NCBI RefSeq assembly: GCF_013870525.1 | Contig: NZ_JACBXD010000010.1 | Span: 62,001-126,000 of the forward strand | From: Amycolatopsis pittospori | Lineage (GTDB): Bacteria; Actinomycetota; Actinomycetes; Mycobacteriales; Pseudonocardiaceae | Direction: 5' to 3' | DNA length: 64,000 nt | Shown here: one piece after another, positions 36,267 through 45,814 of the stretch | Position numbering within the stretch: the first letter of the stretch is position 1 | Layout: each line of letters opens with the position of its first letter | Position numbers and translations under genes: made by a program | The notes under the pieces: generated by a model | What the model saw: only the letters and a program-made list of their open reading frames with translations | Told to the model about the DNA's origin: nothing | Databases searched by the model: none

Positions 36267-37799
36267 TCAGCCTCCCCCTTGCCGGGTGTAGGTGGATCCG
36301 GCGTCCTGTTTGTACGGGCCGCCCTGCCATTCGCCGATGCCCAGGCTCCGGCTCGGTTCGAAGGCGATGAAGTTCCATGGTCCGGCATAGGTGTTGTCGT
36401 GCCACCTGTTGCCCTGGTCGAAGGTGATGGCCTGCTGGACGACCTCGCCCTTGTACGGCGACCAGTCCGGGTAGGTGCCGAAGTTCGCCAGGACGGCCAT
36501 CCGCGCGCAGGTGTTCTCGCAGCCCGCGACGGCGGGGTCGAGGACGAACCGGTTGTGGTGGATGTCGACGCGCTGCGTCTTCCACCGGCAGTCGTCGTAC
36601 AGCGCGCCGGACGCGATGGCGGGCCGTGCGCAGGTCTCGTGCGACGGCACCAGCCGCGTGCAGGCCCCGGACGACGTGTTGGCCGGACTGTTGCAGAACC
36701 GGTCGGAGTTCTCCCACAGGGTGATCCCGTTCCAGTTGTTCTCGAGCACGTTCCCGGCGATCTCGACCTTGTCCGTCCGCGCCTTCACCCTCGGCTCGCC
36801 GCCGGATTCGGAGATGTAGATCGCCGCGACCGGGAAGCTGTCGCCGCGATCGATGTAGTTCTTGCCGTCCACCCCGTTGTTCCGGCGGACGGTGTTGCCG
36901 CGGATGACGGCGTTGTAGCTGGTCTCGTACATGATCGCGGTGCTGTCGTTGCCTTCGACGAGGTTGCCCTCGATCAGGAAGTCGTTGTTGTTCGTGTCGG
37001 CCCAGAGCCCGACGCCGCGGTTGTCGTGCACCCAGTTCCCGCGGATGTCGGCGCCGTCGACGGACCAGAACTTGACGCCGCCGGTGCAGCCGCAGCCGTC
37101 GACCTTCCGTTCCCAGTCACCGGTGTTGTTCCCGGTGATCTCGTTGCCCTCGACGAGGAGTCCGGTGATGCCGTTCTCGCCCTCGTAGGCGTTCATGCCG
37201 TACTGCCCGTTGTTCCGCAGGCAGTTCCCCCGGACCTGCTGCCGCGCGCCCGCCATGAGGCCGGCGCCGTCGTTCTCCTGCACGGTGTTGTGCTCGATGA
37301 CCCAGCCCGGGGCCGAATCGTGGTTGACCACGCCTTCGTCGCGCGGGGCCACGAAGCCGCGCACGGTGAGGTACTGGATCTTGACGTCGGCGGCGCTGCC
37401 GGAGAAGGCGTACTGGTTGATCTTCCGGCCGTCGAGGATCGCGCCCGGCGCGCCGAGATAGACGTTGCCCGCCTTCGGCTGGACCTGGTCGAACCGGTCG
37501 TCGCCGAGCCGGTGTGTGCCCGGGGCCAGCCAGAACGTCGTCCCCGGTCCGCCCGTCCTCGTCTTCGCCACGAGATCACCCGGCACCGCCGGATCCACCG
37601 TCACCGCTCCCGCCGGTGCCGCCGCCGGACCCGGCGGCAGCTTGTCGCACACCTGCGCCACCGCCCCGGACGGCGCCTGCGCCGGATCCGGTGGTTTCCC
37701 CGCCTCGTCGCCGGGGTCGGAGGTGCAGGAGGCCAAAACCGTCGCGGCCAGCAGGACCGGCAGGACGACTCGGCGGATGCGGTGCGGTCGGACCGTCAC
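36267..37799 (-). CDS. Lipoprotein right-handed parallel beta-helix protein
   Basis: The 510-residue paralogue of the protein at 30791-32251 carries a lipoprotein signal ending LASC (Cys25) instead of a Sec-only signal. Shared blocks include NNGQYGMNAY, GLWADTNNNDFLIEGNLVEG and FCNSPANTSSGACTR. It would be anchored outside the membrane. Set between heparinase-like and polymerase genes with 4-nt overlap upstream, it probably acts on the nascent polymer, as a lyase or epimerase-like fold; the active residues are not identified. Confidence 0.83.
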   Translation of the reverse strand: MTVRPHRIRRVVLPVLLAATVLASCTSDPGDEAGKPPDPAQAPSGAVAQVCDKLPPGPAAAPAGAVTVDPAVPGDLVAKTRTGGPGTTFWLAPGTHRLGDDRFDQVQPKAGNVYLGAPGAILDGRKINQYAFSGSAADVKIQYLTVRGFVAPRDEGVVNHDSAPGWVIEHNTVQENDGAGLMAGARQQVRGNCLRNNGQYGMNAYEGENGITGLLVEGNEITGNNTGDWERKVDGCGCTGGVKFWSVDGADIRGNWVHDNRGVGLWADTNNNDFLIEGNLVEGNDSTAIMYETSYNAVIRGNTVRRNNGVDGKNYIDRGDSFPVAAIYISESGGEPRVKARTDKVEIAGNVLENNWNGITLWENSDRFCNSPANTSSGACTRLVPSHETCARPAIASGALYDDCRWKTQRVDIHHNRFVLDPAVAGCENTCARMAVLANFGTYPDWSPYKGEVVQQAITFDQGNRWHDNTYAGPWNFIAFEPSRSLGIGEWQGGPYKQDAGSTYTRQGGG

Positions 37800-39730
37800 A
37801 ACGTGGGTTCCTCAGGGTCGAAGGTGAGCACGGTGGCCAGTTCGGTCGACGCGGTGCCGGTGCCGAGCAGCGTCCACGCGGGCTCGCGGCGGCCGAATCC
37901 GGCCGAGTACCAGCCGAGCGGCGGGGTGCTCTCCCCGCGATGCGCCGACCACCTGAGCTGGGAGGGCAACTCCATCGAGGCGCCGCGCTCCTGGCCGTCG
38001 ACCGTCCAGGACAGCTTCGCGGTCCCGCCGGTGACGGTGACCTCCACGGCAGGCCCGAAGTGGAACGCGAGACGGCACGGACGCGCCTCACCGCCGCGGA
38101 CCTCGTCGAGAATCCGCAGCTCAGCGCCGTCCAGTTCCACCGAACGCCGGTGGATCGCCGGTGCGTACCCGTCGTGCTCGGCGCTCCAGCGGGTCGGCGT
38201 TCCGGCGGCGATCACCTTGGTGACCGCGTGTTTCGTCCACAGGAACGGGCCACCCGAGACGGACTGGTCGGTTCCGCCGAGTTCGAGCGTGTTGTGCCCG
38301 GCCGTGGACCGGAAGTACGACCGCCACTTCGGTTCCCCGTGGTAGCAGTAGGTTCCGGGGTCGGCGAGGATGTCGACGCCGTCGTGCCGGACCTCGACCG
38401 AGAGCGCGTCGGCGTGCGCGTGCGCGGCGATGGACAGGAAACCGTGCGGCCCGCCGTCGCAGCGGCACCAGACGTCGCCGTCGCGCAGGATGGTCGTCCC
38501 GGCGTCGGCGAAGTCGTCCCGCCGTCGCACCGGACGCGCGGCACCGACCTGGACGTCCTTGGCCAGCGCGGAGAACAGCGGCGTCCGGACGTCGCCCTCC
38601 CGGACCTCGGGCCACCAGTCCAACCGTCCGAAAAGGGCTTCCCCGGTGTTGAGCAGCGAAGCCCAGCGACCGGTCTCGTCGCCGTCGACGATGAGACCGA
38701 AGCCGTCGTCGGCGTCGCCCTGTCTCGGCGGTCGCAGCCTGTTGTCCACAATGGACGCGAGTGCGTCGGTCATCCGGAGCAGCACGAGCCACGTCGACTC
38801 GGGAACGGCGACGCCGGCGGCCTTCGCCTCCAGCGCACCCGCGAGCCCGAGTTCCAGGACGAGCCCGTGGTATTCGGTGGCGAGCTCGCGGTTGATCCCG
38901 GAGTCGAAGGTGTTGTGCGCCAGCATCTTGTCCAGCGACGCCAGCGCGGCGTCCCGCCACTGGGCCGATTCCGGGAACCAGTCGAACGCGCAGGCGGCGG
39001 CGAGCTGCCCGGCGTCCTCGGCGATCACGTGGTTGTTGGCCGACGAACCCCGGCTGGGGAACGCGGCCAGCCAGCGCTGATGGTGCCAGATCTGGTTGAG
39101 TGCCACCGGATTGTCCTCGAACAGCGCCGGCGCCTCCGCCCAGCCGTCGAGCAGCCGCCGGACCCACACCCAGGACAGCAGCCGGATGCCGAGTTCGATC
39201 CCGCTGACCCAGTGCACCCCGCGCATCGGCGGATTGGCCGTCCACCAGGACCTCAGGTGCGCGGCGACACGTTCGGCGTACCGGTCGTCGCCGGTCAGGG
39301 CGTACGCGGCGGCCAGCACGGTGAGGTGCTGATGCCGCGACGGCTCCCAGATCTGCTTGATGTCGCCGACGGCCTCCTCGCTCCGGTACGGGATGTCGAA
39401 GGAGTACACATCGGACGGTGCGCGCCGCCCGGTCTTCGGGTCGCGCGACCAGTCCGGGTCGACGAGGTCGTCCCGTTCGACGCCGAAGTATTCGGCGTGC
39501 CCGTCCATGAGCCGATCCGCTTTGTCCAGCAGGTCCTTCAACGCGTCACTGGAGACGGTGGCGAGGACGGCTTCACCGGGGACGCGCGCGAAGGCGCGGT
39601 CCGGCAGCCAGGCCGCCTTGTCCCCCGCGACCCCGCGCCACTGGCGTTTGCGCACGACGTCGGTGACCCGGCCCGCGATCTCGGCGGGCCCCATCCGCGA
39701 CAGTCTTCGCAGGTACCAGGACGGATCCAT
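37796..39730 (-). CDS. Heparinase II/III-like (alginate lyase superfamily) protein
   Basis: The 644-residue protein has an alpha-toroid N-half (SGIELGIRLLSWVWVRRLL, SSANNHVIAEDAGQLAAACA with the Asn-His pair, EYHGLVLELGLAGAL) and a beta-sandwich C-half with FLSIAAHAHADALSVEV and RSTAGHNTLELGG, as in heparinase II/III and PL17-type lyases. No signal peptide is seen, so it may act in the cytoplasm or at the membrane. In such loci these proteins may trim or modify uronic acid polymer. Confidence 0.87.
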   Translation of the reverse strand: MDPSWYLRRLSRMGPAEIAGRVTDVVRKRQWRGVAGDKAAWLPDRAFARVPGEAVLATVSSDALKDLLDKADRLMDGHAEYFGVERDDLVDPDWSRDPKTGRRAPSDVYSFDIPYRSEEAVGDIKQIWEPSRHQHLTVLAAAYALTGDDRYAERVAAHLRSWWTANPPMRGVHWVSGIELGIRLLSWVWVRRLLDGWAEAPALFEDNPVALNQIWHHQRWLAAFPSRGSSANNHVIAEDAGQLAAACAFDWFPESAQWRDAALASLDKMLAHNTFDSGINRELATEYHGLVLELGLAGALEAKAAGVAVPESTWLVLLRMTDALASIVDNRLRPPRQGDADDGFGLIVDGDETGRWASLLNTGEALFGRLDWWPEVREGDVRTPLFSALAKDVQVGAARPVRRRDDFADAGTTILRDGDVWCRCDGGPHGFLSIAAHAHADALSVEVRHDGVDILADPGTYCYHGEPKWRSYFRSTAGHNTLELGGTDQSVSGGPFLWTKHAVTKVIAAGTPTRWSAEHDGYAPAIHRRSVELDGAELRILDEVRGGEARPCRLAFHFGPAVEVTVTGGTAKLSWTVDGQERGASMELPSQLRWSAHRGESTPPLGWYSAGFGRREPAWTLLGTGTASTELATVLTFDPEEPTL

Positions 39731-41913
39731 CAGCCGATTCCTTCCTTGGCGTTGATCCGCACCGGCACACCGGTCTCCAGGCTGCGGTTGACCGCGAGCG
39801 TGGCCAACGTCGTCGAGACGAGCGAGTCGACCGAGACCGGCATCGCGACGCCGGTCTTCAGCGCGTTGACGAAAGCTTCGAGCTCGGCGGCCTGGCCCTT
39901 GTCACGGCCCTTGGGGATGCGGGAACTGGCCCACTTCTTGCGGCCGAACACCGACGCGCGCGCGAAGTCGTCGAACTTCAGCACCTTGCCGTCGGCGGTG
40001 ACGTCGATCGTCTCCTTCGGGAACGCCGCCGAACCGCTGGTGGTGTAGGCGATCGACGCGGTCGAGCCGTCCGGGTAACGCAGCAGGATCTGCAGGTCCT
40101 GGTGGCCCGGCGTCGCGGTGGCGTACACCGAGACCGGGTCGGAACCGAGCAACCAGCTCACCGTGTCGATGAAGTGCCCGCCCTCACCCGCGAAGCGCGA
40201 ACCCTCGCTGTCGGCCTGGTTGTACCAGCTGTTGGCGTCGAGCTGACCGGCGTTGACCAGGTACCGCACCGAAGCCGGGCCGATCCTCGGCCCGAAGTGG
40301 ACGACCGATTCGTTCAGCAGCGGGGCGAACCGGCGGTTGAAGCCGACCTGCAGCCGGTCGTTGCCGGACTCCTCGATCGCACCGAGCACGATCTCGAGTT
40401 CCTTCTCCGAAAGCGCCAACGGCTTCTCGACGAAGACGGCCTTGCCCGCGAGCAGCGCGCGCCGGGTCAGCTCGGCGTGCGAGCTGTGCCGCGTCACGAT
40501 GAACACCGCGTCGATCGACGAGTCGCCGAGCATCGTGTCGAGATCGGTGGTGGCGCGGGCGAAGCCGAACTTGCGCTTGGCGTTCGCGCCCGAGAGCGCG
40601 GAGGTGGTGACGACCTCGGTGAGGTGGACGTTCTCCATCTCGGCCAAATGCGGCAGCAGCATCGAGGACGCGTAGTTGCCCGCGCCGATGAACCCGATCC
40701 GCACGGCGCCGGGCTTCGGCGCCACACGGGCGGTGGCGGTCTTCGGCACGGCGACCGAGGTGACAGCCTGCTCGGCCGCGCCCGCCGCGTGCTTCTCGTA
40801 CTCGAACAGCACGGCGACGGCCTTGAGCTCGCCCTCGTTCAGCTTCCGGTACGTCTCGACGGCGTCGGAGAAGTCCGAGACGTGCGAGATCAGCGGCTCG
40901 ACGTCGAGACGGCCGCTGCCCATCAGGTCGACCACGCATTCGAGGTTACGGCGCTCGGTCCACCGGACCTGGCCGATCGGGTAGTCGCGGCCCTCGAGTT
41001 CGTACTCCGGGTCGTAGCGGCCGGGTCCGTACGAGCGGGAGAACCGGACGTCGAGTTCCTTTTCGTAGTACGCGTTCCACGGCAGGTTGAGCGAGCATTT
41101 GCCGATGTCGATCACCCGGCCGCGGTCGCGGGCCAGCTTCGCGGCCAGCTCCACCGGCTCGTTCGTGCTGCCACCCGCCGCGAGGTAGACCTGGTCGACG
41201 CCGTGGCCGGCGCTGATCTCCGCGACCGCGGTGTCGATGACACCGGATCCCGGATCGCCGCATTTGAGCGCGCCGAGCTGCTCGGCCAGCGCGCATCGCG
41301 TCGGGTCCGGGTCGACACCGACCACACGGACACCGGAAGCGACCAGCAGCTGCACGACCAGCTGACCGATCAGGCCGAGCCCGATGACCAGCGCGATGTC
41401 GCCGATCTGCGGCTCGCCCTGACGGACACCCTGCATCGCGATCGAACCGACCGTGCCGAAGGCGGCGTGCCGCGGGTCGACGCCGTCGGGCACCTTGGAG
41501 TACAGGTTCTTGGGCACCCAGTTCAGTTCCGCGTGCAGCGCGTGCTCGTTTCCGGCGCACGCCACGTAGTCACCGACGGCGACGTCGTGGATGCCGGCAC
41601 CGACCTCTTCGACGACACCACACAGCGAGTAGCCCAGCGGCGTGTAGGAGTCGAGCTTGTTCATCGCTTTGCGGTAGGTGGCGCCGAGCCCGTTGGTCGC
41701 GACGCTCTGCATCACCTTCGCGACCTGGTCCGGCCGCGCCTTCGCCTTGCCCACCAGGGAAAGGCTCGCCTCGGACACCTTCATCATCTCGGTGCCGGTG
41801 GAGATCAGCGAATAGGCGGTGCGGACCAGCACACCCCCCGGTTTGCACGCGGGGACTTCGACGTCGAGGAGCGCCAGCTCCCCGCTCTTGTAGTTCTGCA
41901 CTACCTGCTTCAC
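39730..41913 (-). CDS. Bi-domain oxidoreductase: zinc alcohol dehydrogenase fused to Gfo/Idh/MocA
   Basis: The 727-residue fusion has an MDR-type domain to about 355 (YTPLGYSLCGVVEEVGAGIH, GLIGQLVVQLLVASGVRVVG) and a Gfo/Idh/MocA domain from about 385 (IGFIGAGNYASSMLLPHL, VFVEKPLALSEKE, GEGGHFIDTVSWLLGSDP). This fusion recurs in polysaccharide loci beside heparinase-like genes and presumably performs a redox step on a sugar. The GTG at 41913 has AGGAG upstream and is preferred over a longer frame that runs into asnB. Confidence 0.87.
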   Translation of the reverse strand: MKQVVQNYKSGELALLDVEVPACKPGGVLVRTAYSLISTGTEMMKVSEASLSLVGKAKARPDQVAKVMQSVATNGLGATYRKAMNKLDSYTPLGYSLCGVVEEVGAGIHDVAVGDYVACAGNEHALHAELNWVPKNLYSKVPDGVDPRHAAFGTVGSIAMQGVRQGEPQIGDIALVIGLGLIGQLVVQLLVASGVRVVGVDPDPTRCALAEQLGALKCGDPGSGVIDTAVAEISAGHGVDQVYLAAGGSTNEPVELAAKLARDRGRVIDIGKCSLNLPWNAYYEKELDVRFSRSYGPGRYDPEYELEGRDYPIGQVRWTERRNLECVVDLMGSGRLDVEPLISHVSDFSDAVETYRKLNEGELKAVAVLFEYEKHAAGAAEQAVTSVAVPKTATARVAPKPGAVRIGFIGAGNYASSMLLPHLAEMENVHLTEVVTTSALSGANAKRKFGFARATTDLDTMLGDSSIDAVFIVTRHSSHAELTRRALLAGKAVFVEKPLALSEKELEIVLGAIEESGNDRLQVGFNRRFAPLLNESVVHFGPRIGPASVRYLVNAGQLDANSWYNQADSEGSRFAGEGGHFIDTVSWLLGSDPVSVYATATPGHQDLQILLRYPDGSTASIAYTTSGSAAFPKETIDVTADGKVLKFDDFARASVFGRKKWASSRIPKGRDKGQAAELEAFVNALKTGVAMPVSVDSLVSTTLATLAVNRSLETGVPVRINAKEGIG

Positions 41914-41920
41914 GTCGCTC

Positions 41921-43828
41921 CTAAGCGCTTCGGGCCGAAATGGCACCGCGATACCAGTACTCGAGGGTCAAGATGTGCCAGAGGTGCTTGGACCGGTCCT
42001 GCTGCCCGGACGCGTCTTCGTCGACGAGCCGTTGCAGGGCCTCACGACGGAGGAACCCGGCCTTCACCAATTCGCCTTCGTTCGTCACCTCGCGCACCAG
42101 GGGCGCGAGGTCGCGGCTCATCCAAGCCCGCAGCGGTGCGCTGAACAGACCCTTCGGCCGGTGCACGATCTCGGCCGGGAGGATCGACAACGCCGCTTCC
42201 TTCAACGCCATCTTCCCTTGGCGTTTCACGATCTTCTTGTCGCCGGGGATCCGGAACGCGGCCTTGACGACCTCGATGTCGACGAACGGCGTCCGCACCT
42301 CGGTGGACGCGGCCATACTGGACCGGTCGGTGTAGGCGAGGTTGAGCCCCGGCAGGAACAGCCGGGAATCGGCCAGGCACATGCGGTTCACGAAGTCGGT
42401 CAGCGTGTTGTCGTGATAGGTGTCCGCGTGCTCGGTGATCACGTCGTCGACGGCGCCCGCGAGGTCCGGGTTCAGCAGTCCGACGAGCTCCGCCTGGTCG
42501 TACATCGTGTAACTGCGCCGGAAGGCGGTCTCCTCCGGCAGTTCCGCGAACGAGAGGAATCGCTTGGCGAAGCGGACCGACCGGAATCCGCGCTTCGACG
42601 TCGCCACCGGCAGTCTGTCCACAACGGACTCGATCGGACGGCGGACCAGTCCCGGAACCCGTTGGTACTGCACGGCGATCATGTTCGCGAGATGCTTGCG
42701 GTATCCGGCGAACAACTCGTCGGCGCCCATGCCCGAAAGCATCACCTTGACGCCGGCCTCGCGGGCGGCGGTGCAGATCAGGTAGCTGTTGATCGCCGCC
42801 GGATCGCCGATCGGCTCGTCGAGGTGATAAGTCATCCGCGGCAGCAGATCCAGCACCTGCGGCGCGATCTCGATCTCGTGCAGGTCGACACCGAACTTCG
42901 CGGCGACCTTCTTCGCGTACATCAGGTCGTCCGGCATGGCCTCGAACTTCGCGTCCTCGGCGCGGAAACCGATGGTGTACGCGGAGATCCCCGGCTGCTC
43001 ACGTGCGGCGAGCGCGGTCAGGTAGCTGGAGTCGAGCCCGCCGGAGAGGAAGGTCGCGACCGGCACGTCCGAGATCAGGTGCTTGCGCGTGGAGTCCTCG
43101 ATGACGGCGTTGAGATCGAACTCGCCCTCGTAGGCGGCGCCTTCCTCGGCGACCTGACGCAGCGACCAGAAGGTGCCGCGCTCCCTGTCACCGTTGGGCC
43201 GGAACCGCGCCCAGCTGCCCGGCGGCAGCTTCTCGGCCTCGGAGAACGCACAGCGCCCGTCCGGAACCCAGTAGTAGAGCAGGGAAGCGACGAGGGCGGT
43301 GTCGTCGACGGTCAGTGACCCGCCGAGTTCCGCGGCCAGCGCCTTCAGCTCCGACGCGAACGCGACCCCCTTGCCCCGGCGCACCAGGAACAGCGGTTTG
43401 ATGCCCAGCTGATCCCGGACCAGGACCAGTTCGCCGGAGCGTTCGTCGAAGACACCGAACGCGAACATGCCGCGCAGCCGGTGCAGGCCTTCGGTGCCCC
43501 ACTTGCGCCAGGCTTCCAGCAGGACCTCGGTGTCGGACGTCCCCCGGAACCGCACACCCGTGGCTTCGAGTTCCTTCCGCAGCTCCGGCGCGTTGTACAG
43601 CTCGCCGTTGTAGGTCAGCGCGAGGCCGTCCTTGACCATCGGCTGCGCGCCGGTCTCGGTCAGGTCGACGATCGAAAGCCTTCGGTGTCCTAAGTGGACT
43701 TCCCCCTCGCCGGCCCGGTGGTCGTACCGGCCCGAACCGTCCGGTCCGCGGTGGGCGAGGGTTTTGGTGAGCCGATCGGTGAGCGGTCCCCCGTCCGGCC
43801 AGAAATAGGCCCCTGCGATGCCGCACAT
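41921..43828 (-). CDS. Asparagine synthase (glutamine-hydrolysing) family protein
   Basis: The 635-residue protein has Cys2 (MCGIAGAYF) for glutamine amidotransferase activity and the ATP-pyrophosphatase motif SGGLDSS at 262-268. Its place in a locus with a GDP-sugar dehydrogenase suggests that, like WbpS-type enzymes of O-antigen clusters, it may amidate a uronic acid instead of aspartate. AAGGGAG precedes the ATG at 8 nt. Upstream lies an attenuator-like leader. Confidence 0.9.
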   Translation of the reverse strand: MCGIAGAYFWPDGGPLTDRLTKTLAHRGPDGSGRYDHRAGEGEVHLGHRRLSIVDLTETGAQPMVKDGLALTYNGELYNAPELRKELEATGVRFRGTSDTEVLLEAWRKWGTEGLHRLRGMFAFGVFDERSGELVLVRDQLGIKPLFLVRRGKGVAFASELKALAAELGGSLTVDDTALVASLLYYWVPDGRCAFSEAEKLPPGSWARFRPNGDRERGTFWSLRQVAEEGAAYEGEFDLNAVIEDSTRKHLISDVPVATFLSGGLDSSYLTALAAREQPGISAYTIGFRAEDAKFEAMPDDLMYAKKVAAKFGVDLHEIEIAPQVLDLLPRMTYHLDEPIGDPAAINSYLICTAAREAGVKVMLSGMGADELFAGYRKHLANMIAVQYQRVPGLVRRPIESVVDRLPVATSKRGFRSVRFAKRFLSFAELPEETAFRRSYTMYDQAELVGLLNPDLAGAVDDVITEHADTYHDNTLTDFVNRMCLADSRLFLPGLNLAYTDRSSMAASTEVRTPFVDIEVVKAAFRIPGDKKIVKRQGKMALKEAALSILPAEIVHRPKGLFSAPLRAWMSRDLAPLVREVTNEGELVKAGFLRREALQRLVDEDASGQQDRSKHLWHILTLEYWYRGAISARSA

Positions 43829-43848
43829 CTGATGAGCTCCCTTACTCT

Positions 43849-43969
43849 AAAAGTGAACCCGCGACCGCGACCGACGTCGGCAGGGCGCCGGCCGGCAGTT
43901 CACGTCCCGTATGTCTGAAGAGGCGCCCTGCCACCGCGGTAGCGGGGCCTTCGGCCGGGGCGGGTTCAC
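43849..43969 (-). promoter_or_regulatory. Structured leader of asnB-type gene, attenuator-like
   Basis: On the minus strand GTGAACCCGC (43969-43960) pairs with GCGGGTTCAC (43862-43853), directly followed by TTTT (43852-43849). An inner stem of 11 bp (43932-43922 with 43889-43879) lies within. The outer stem plus U-run looks like a terminator placed 21 nt before the asnB-type ATG. Confidence 0.55.
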
Positions 43970-44010
43970 GCGTGTCGTCCCTTCATCGAGTTGCGCCTCT
44001 GCTCCGCCAT
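43966..44010 (-). CDS. Possible 14-residue leader peptide
   Basis: A short ORF, MAEQRRNSMKGRHA, follows the Wzz-like gene stop immediately, with GAGGGACGG before its ATG. Its stop codon lies within the left arm of the outer stem of the asnB leader, so a ribosome reaching its end would disrupt that stem. No run of one amino acid is present apart from two adjacent arginines. Could be chance. Confidence 0.35.
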   Translation of the reverse strand: MAEQRRNSMKGRHA

Positions 44011-44017
44011 CCGTCCC

Positions 44018-45814
44018 TCACAAGGCTTCGGCGTTATCAGGTGAAACAGGCGCGAATCGTTTTGTCGGCTGATCGGCGTTGTTCTCGTGCTCTTCGGGCC
44101 GCTTGTACGGCGTCGGCGGACGACGCCGGGCGGCCTTCTTGTCCTTGGCCGGTTCGAGCACCCGCTCGACCGACTTCTGCTGCCCCGGCTTCTCGGGCGG
44201 AGCCACCGCGAGCCGCCGCACGGTGGGCTCGTCGTCCGGGAACATCTCCACCGGCTTCGGGGGCGGACCGACCGGCTTCGGATGCGGCTGGCGATCGAGC
44301 CTCGGCTGCGGACGGCGTACCGGCTCCGGAGCCCGGACGGGCATCGGGGCGCGTACCGGCTCCGGCGCGCGTTCGACCACGACGACCTGGCGTTCTCGGC
44401 GTTCTTCCACGTCCACGCCCCGGCCACGCAACGCGGTGTGCAGGCCGTCCCACAGAGTGCCGTCGGTGTGGTCGCGCGGATCCGGGTCCACCAGCACGAC
44501 CCCGACGATCGGGATCCGCCGCTCGGCCAGCTGACGTGCGACCGTGTGCAGCCATTCGGTGTTCGCCTGCCCGGCACGCAGGACGAGGATCGCCTCCGCG
44601 CCGAGGTGTTCGAGGTTCGTCCAGGCCGTCCCCGGCTCGATCGAACCGACACCGATGCGGCGCTCGCCGGGAACCGCCGGCTCGTCCTTCTCCAGCACAC
44701 GGACCGGGCCCTGGCCCACCTGCGCACGCAGGTTCGCCTTCGGCAGTTCGTCGATGAGCGCGACAGGGCCCTTTTCGCCGAGTTCGGCGGCGATGTCGAG
44801 GGCCAGTGCGGCTGTCGTCGTCCGGGCGCCGAGGTCGAGCAGCGAGACCGTCCCGTCTTCCTTGCGGATCGTGCGGATCAACGTCGTCGCGACCCGTTTG
44901 CGCTGTTCGAGCGCGCGAGCCTTCCTCAACCACCGCGGCGGTCTGGGCAGCTGGGCGATCACCGAAGCGCCGAGATGCCGCGAGATCTCGCGGCGCAGCA
45001 CCGGCCGGTCCTTCACCACACTGCTGATGGCGGCCAGCACGAGCCCGAGCAGCAAGCCCAGCACCAGGCCGATGCCGGCGGCCGTGCCGGTGGTCTTGAG
45101 CAGCGAACGCGGCAGGATCCTCGGCGTGTCCATGACCTGGGTGCCCGCGCCGACCTTGGGCGTGCCGATACCCGCTTCCTGCGCGCGCCCGTCGTAGTCG
45201 GAGATCTTCGACGTCAGCTCCGCGCGGCGCGAGTACAGCCGCTCCAGCTGCGCGGGGTTGGCGTTCCGCTTCGCCTCTTCGGCGACGATGTCGGACTGGA
45301 TGGTGGTGAGTTCGGTCTGCGCCTGGTTGCGCTGGTCGAGCAGGGCCTTCTGCTCGGCGGCCGCGGCCGCCTGGGTGCGCGCGACGTACTCGGCGATGAA
45401 GGCGTCGGAGATCGCCTGCGCACGGGCGATGGCGTCGGCGCCGTCCTTGCCCTTGACCGTCAGCTCGAGGACGTTGTTCGTCACCCCGAGCGCCGTGTAG
45501 TCCTTGAGGAACTCCTCCGGCGCCTGCGTGCTGTTCAGTTTCTTGAGCGCGTCGGCCGCGATCTTCGTCGTCTGCACCACGGCGACGTCGGTTTCCATCA
45601 GCGTGCCGCTGTCACTGGGCGAATCGTCCGCGTGGACGACCAGGATCTTCGCCACGGCCGTCGGCGGCGAAGGCAGGAACGTCGCGACGAGCCCGCCGAC
45701 GATCAACCCGGCCAGCGCGGTCGCCAGCCACAGGCGACGACGTCGCCGGACCGAGACCACGAGCCGCTGGAGGTCGATGAGCGGTTCGGTCTTCTCTTTT
45801 TCGGCGGTCGTCAC
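44018..45814 (-). CDS. Wzz-type chain-length protein with degenerate kinase-like domain
   Basis: The 598-residue protein has two transmembrane segments (about 28-47 and 243-268) around a coiled-coil-rich external Wzz region, then a cytosolic domain at about 320-475 shaped like a bacterial tyrosine kinase (VSLLDLGARTTTAALALDIA, PVALIDELP, VVGVVLVDPDP-like strands). The Walker A GKS/T is absent. A Pro/Arg/Glu-rich tail follows and no tyrosine cluster is seen. The GTG start is coupled to the upstream gene. Confidence 0.8.
   Translation of the reverse strand: MTTAEKEKTEPLIDLQRLVVSVRRRRRLWLATALAGLIVGGLVATFLPSPPTAVAKILVVHADDSPSDSGTLMETDVAVVQTTKIAADALKKLNSTQAPEEFLKDYTALGVTNNVLELTVKGKDGADAIARAQAISDAFIAEYVARTQAAAAAEQKALLDQRNQAQTELTTIQSDIVAEEAKRNANPAQLERLYSRRAELTSKISDYDGRAQEAGIGTPKVGAGTQVMDTPRILPRSLLKTTGTAAGIGLVLGLLLGLVLAAISSVVKDRPVLRREISRHLGASVIAQLPRPPRWLRKARALEQRKRVATTLIRTIRKEDGTVSLLDLGARTTTAALALDIAAELGEKGPVALIDELPKANLRAQVGQGPVRVLEKDEPAVPGERRIGVGSIEPGTAWTNLEHLGAEAILVLRAGQANTEWLHTVARQLAERRIPIVGVVLVDPDPRDHTDGTLWDGLHTALRGRGVDVEERRERQVVVVERAPEPVRAPMPVRAPEPVRRPQPRLDRQPHPKPVGPPPKPVEMFPDDEPTVRRLAVAPPEKPGQQKSVERVLEPAKDKKAARRRPPTPYKRPEEHENNADQPTKRFAPVSPDNAEAL

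Noticed and set aside
43849..43969. Known riboswitch class (for example cyclic di-AMP) in the asnB leader
   Set aside because: I could not match conserved core sequences of any riboswitch I know; only the nested stems and U-run are supported.
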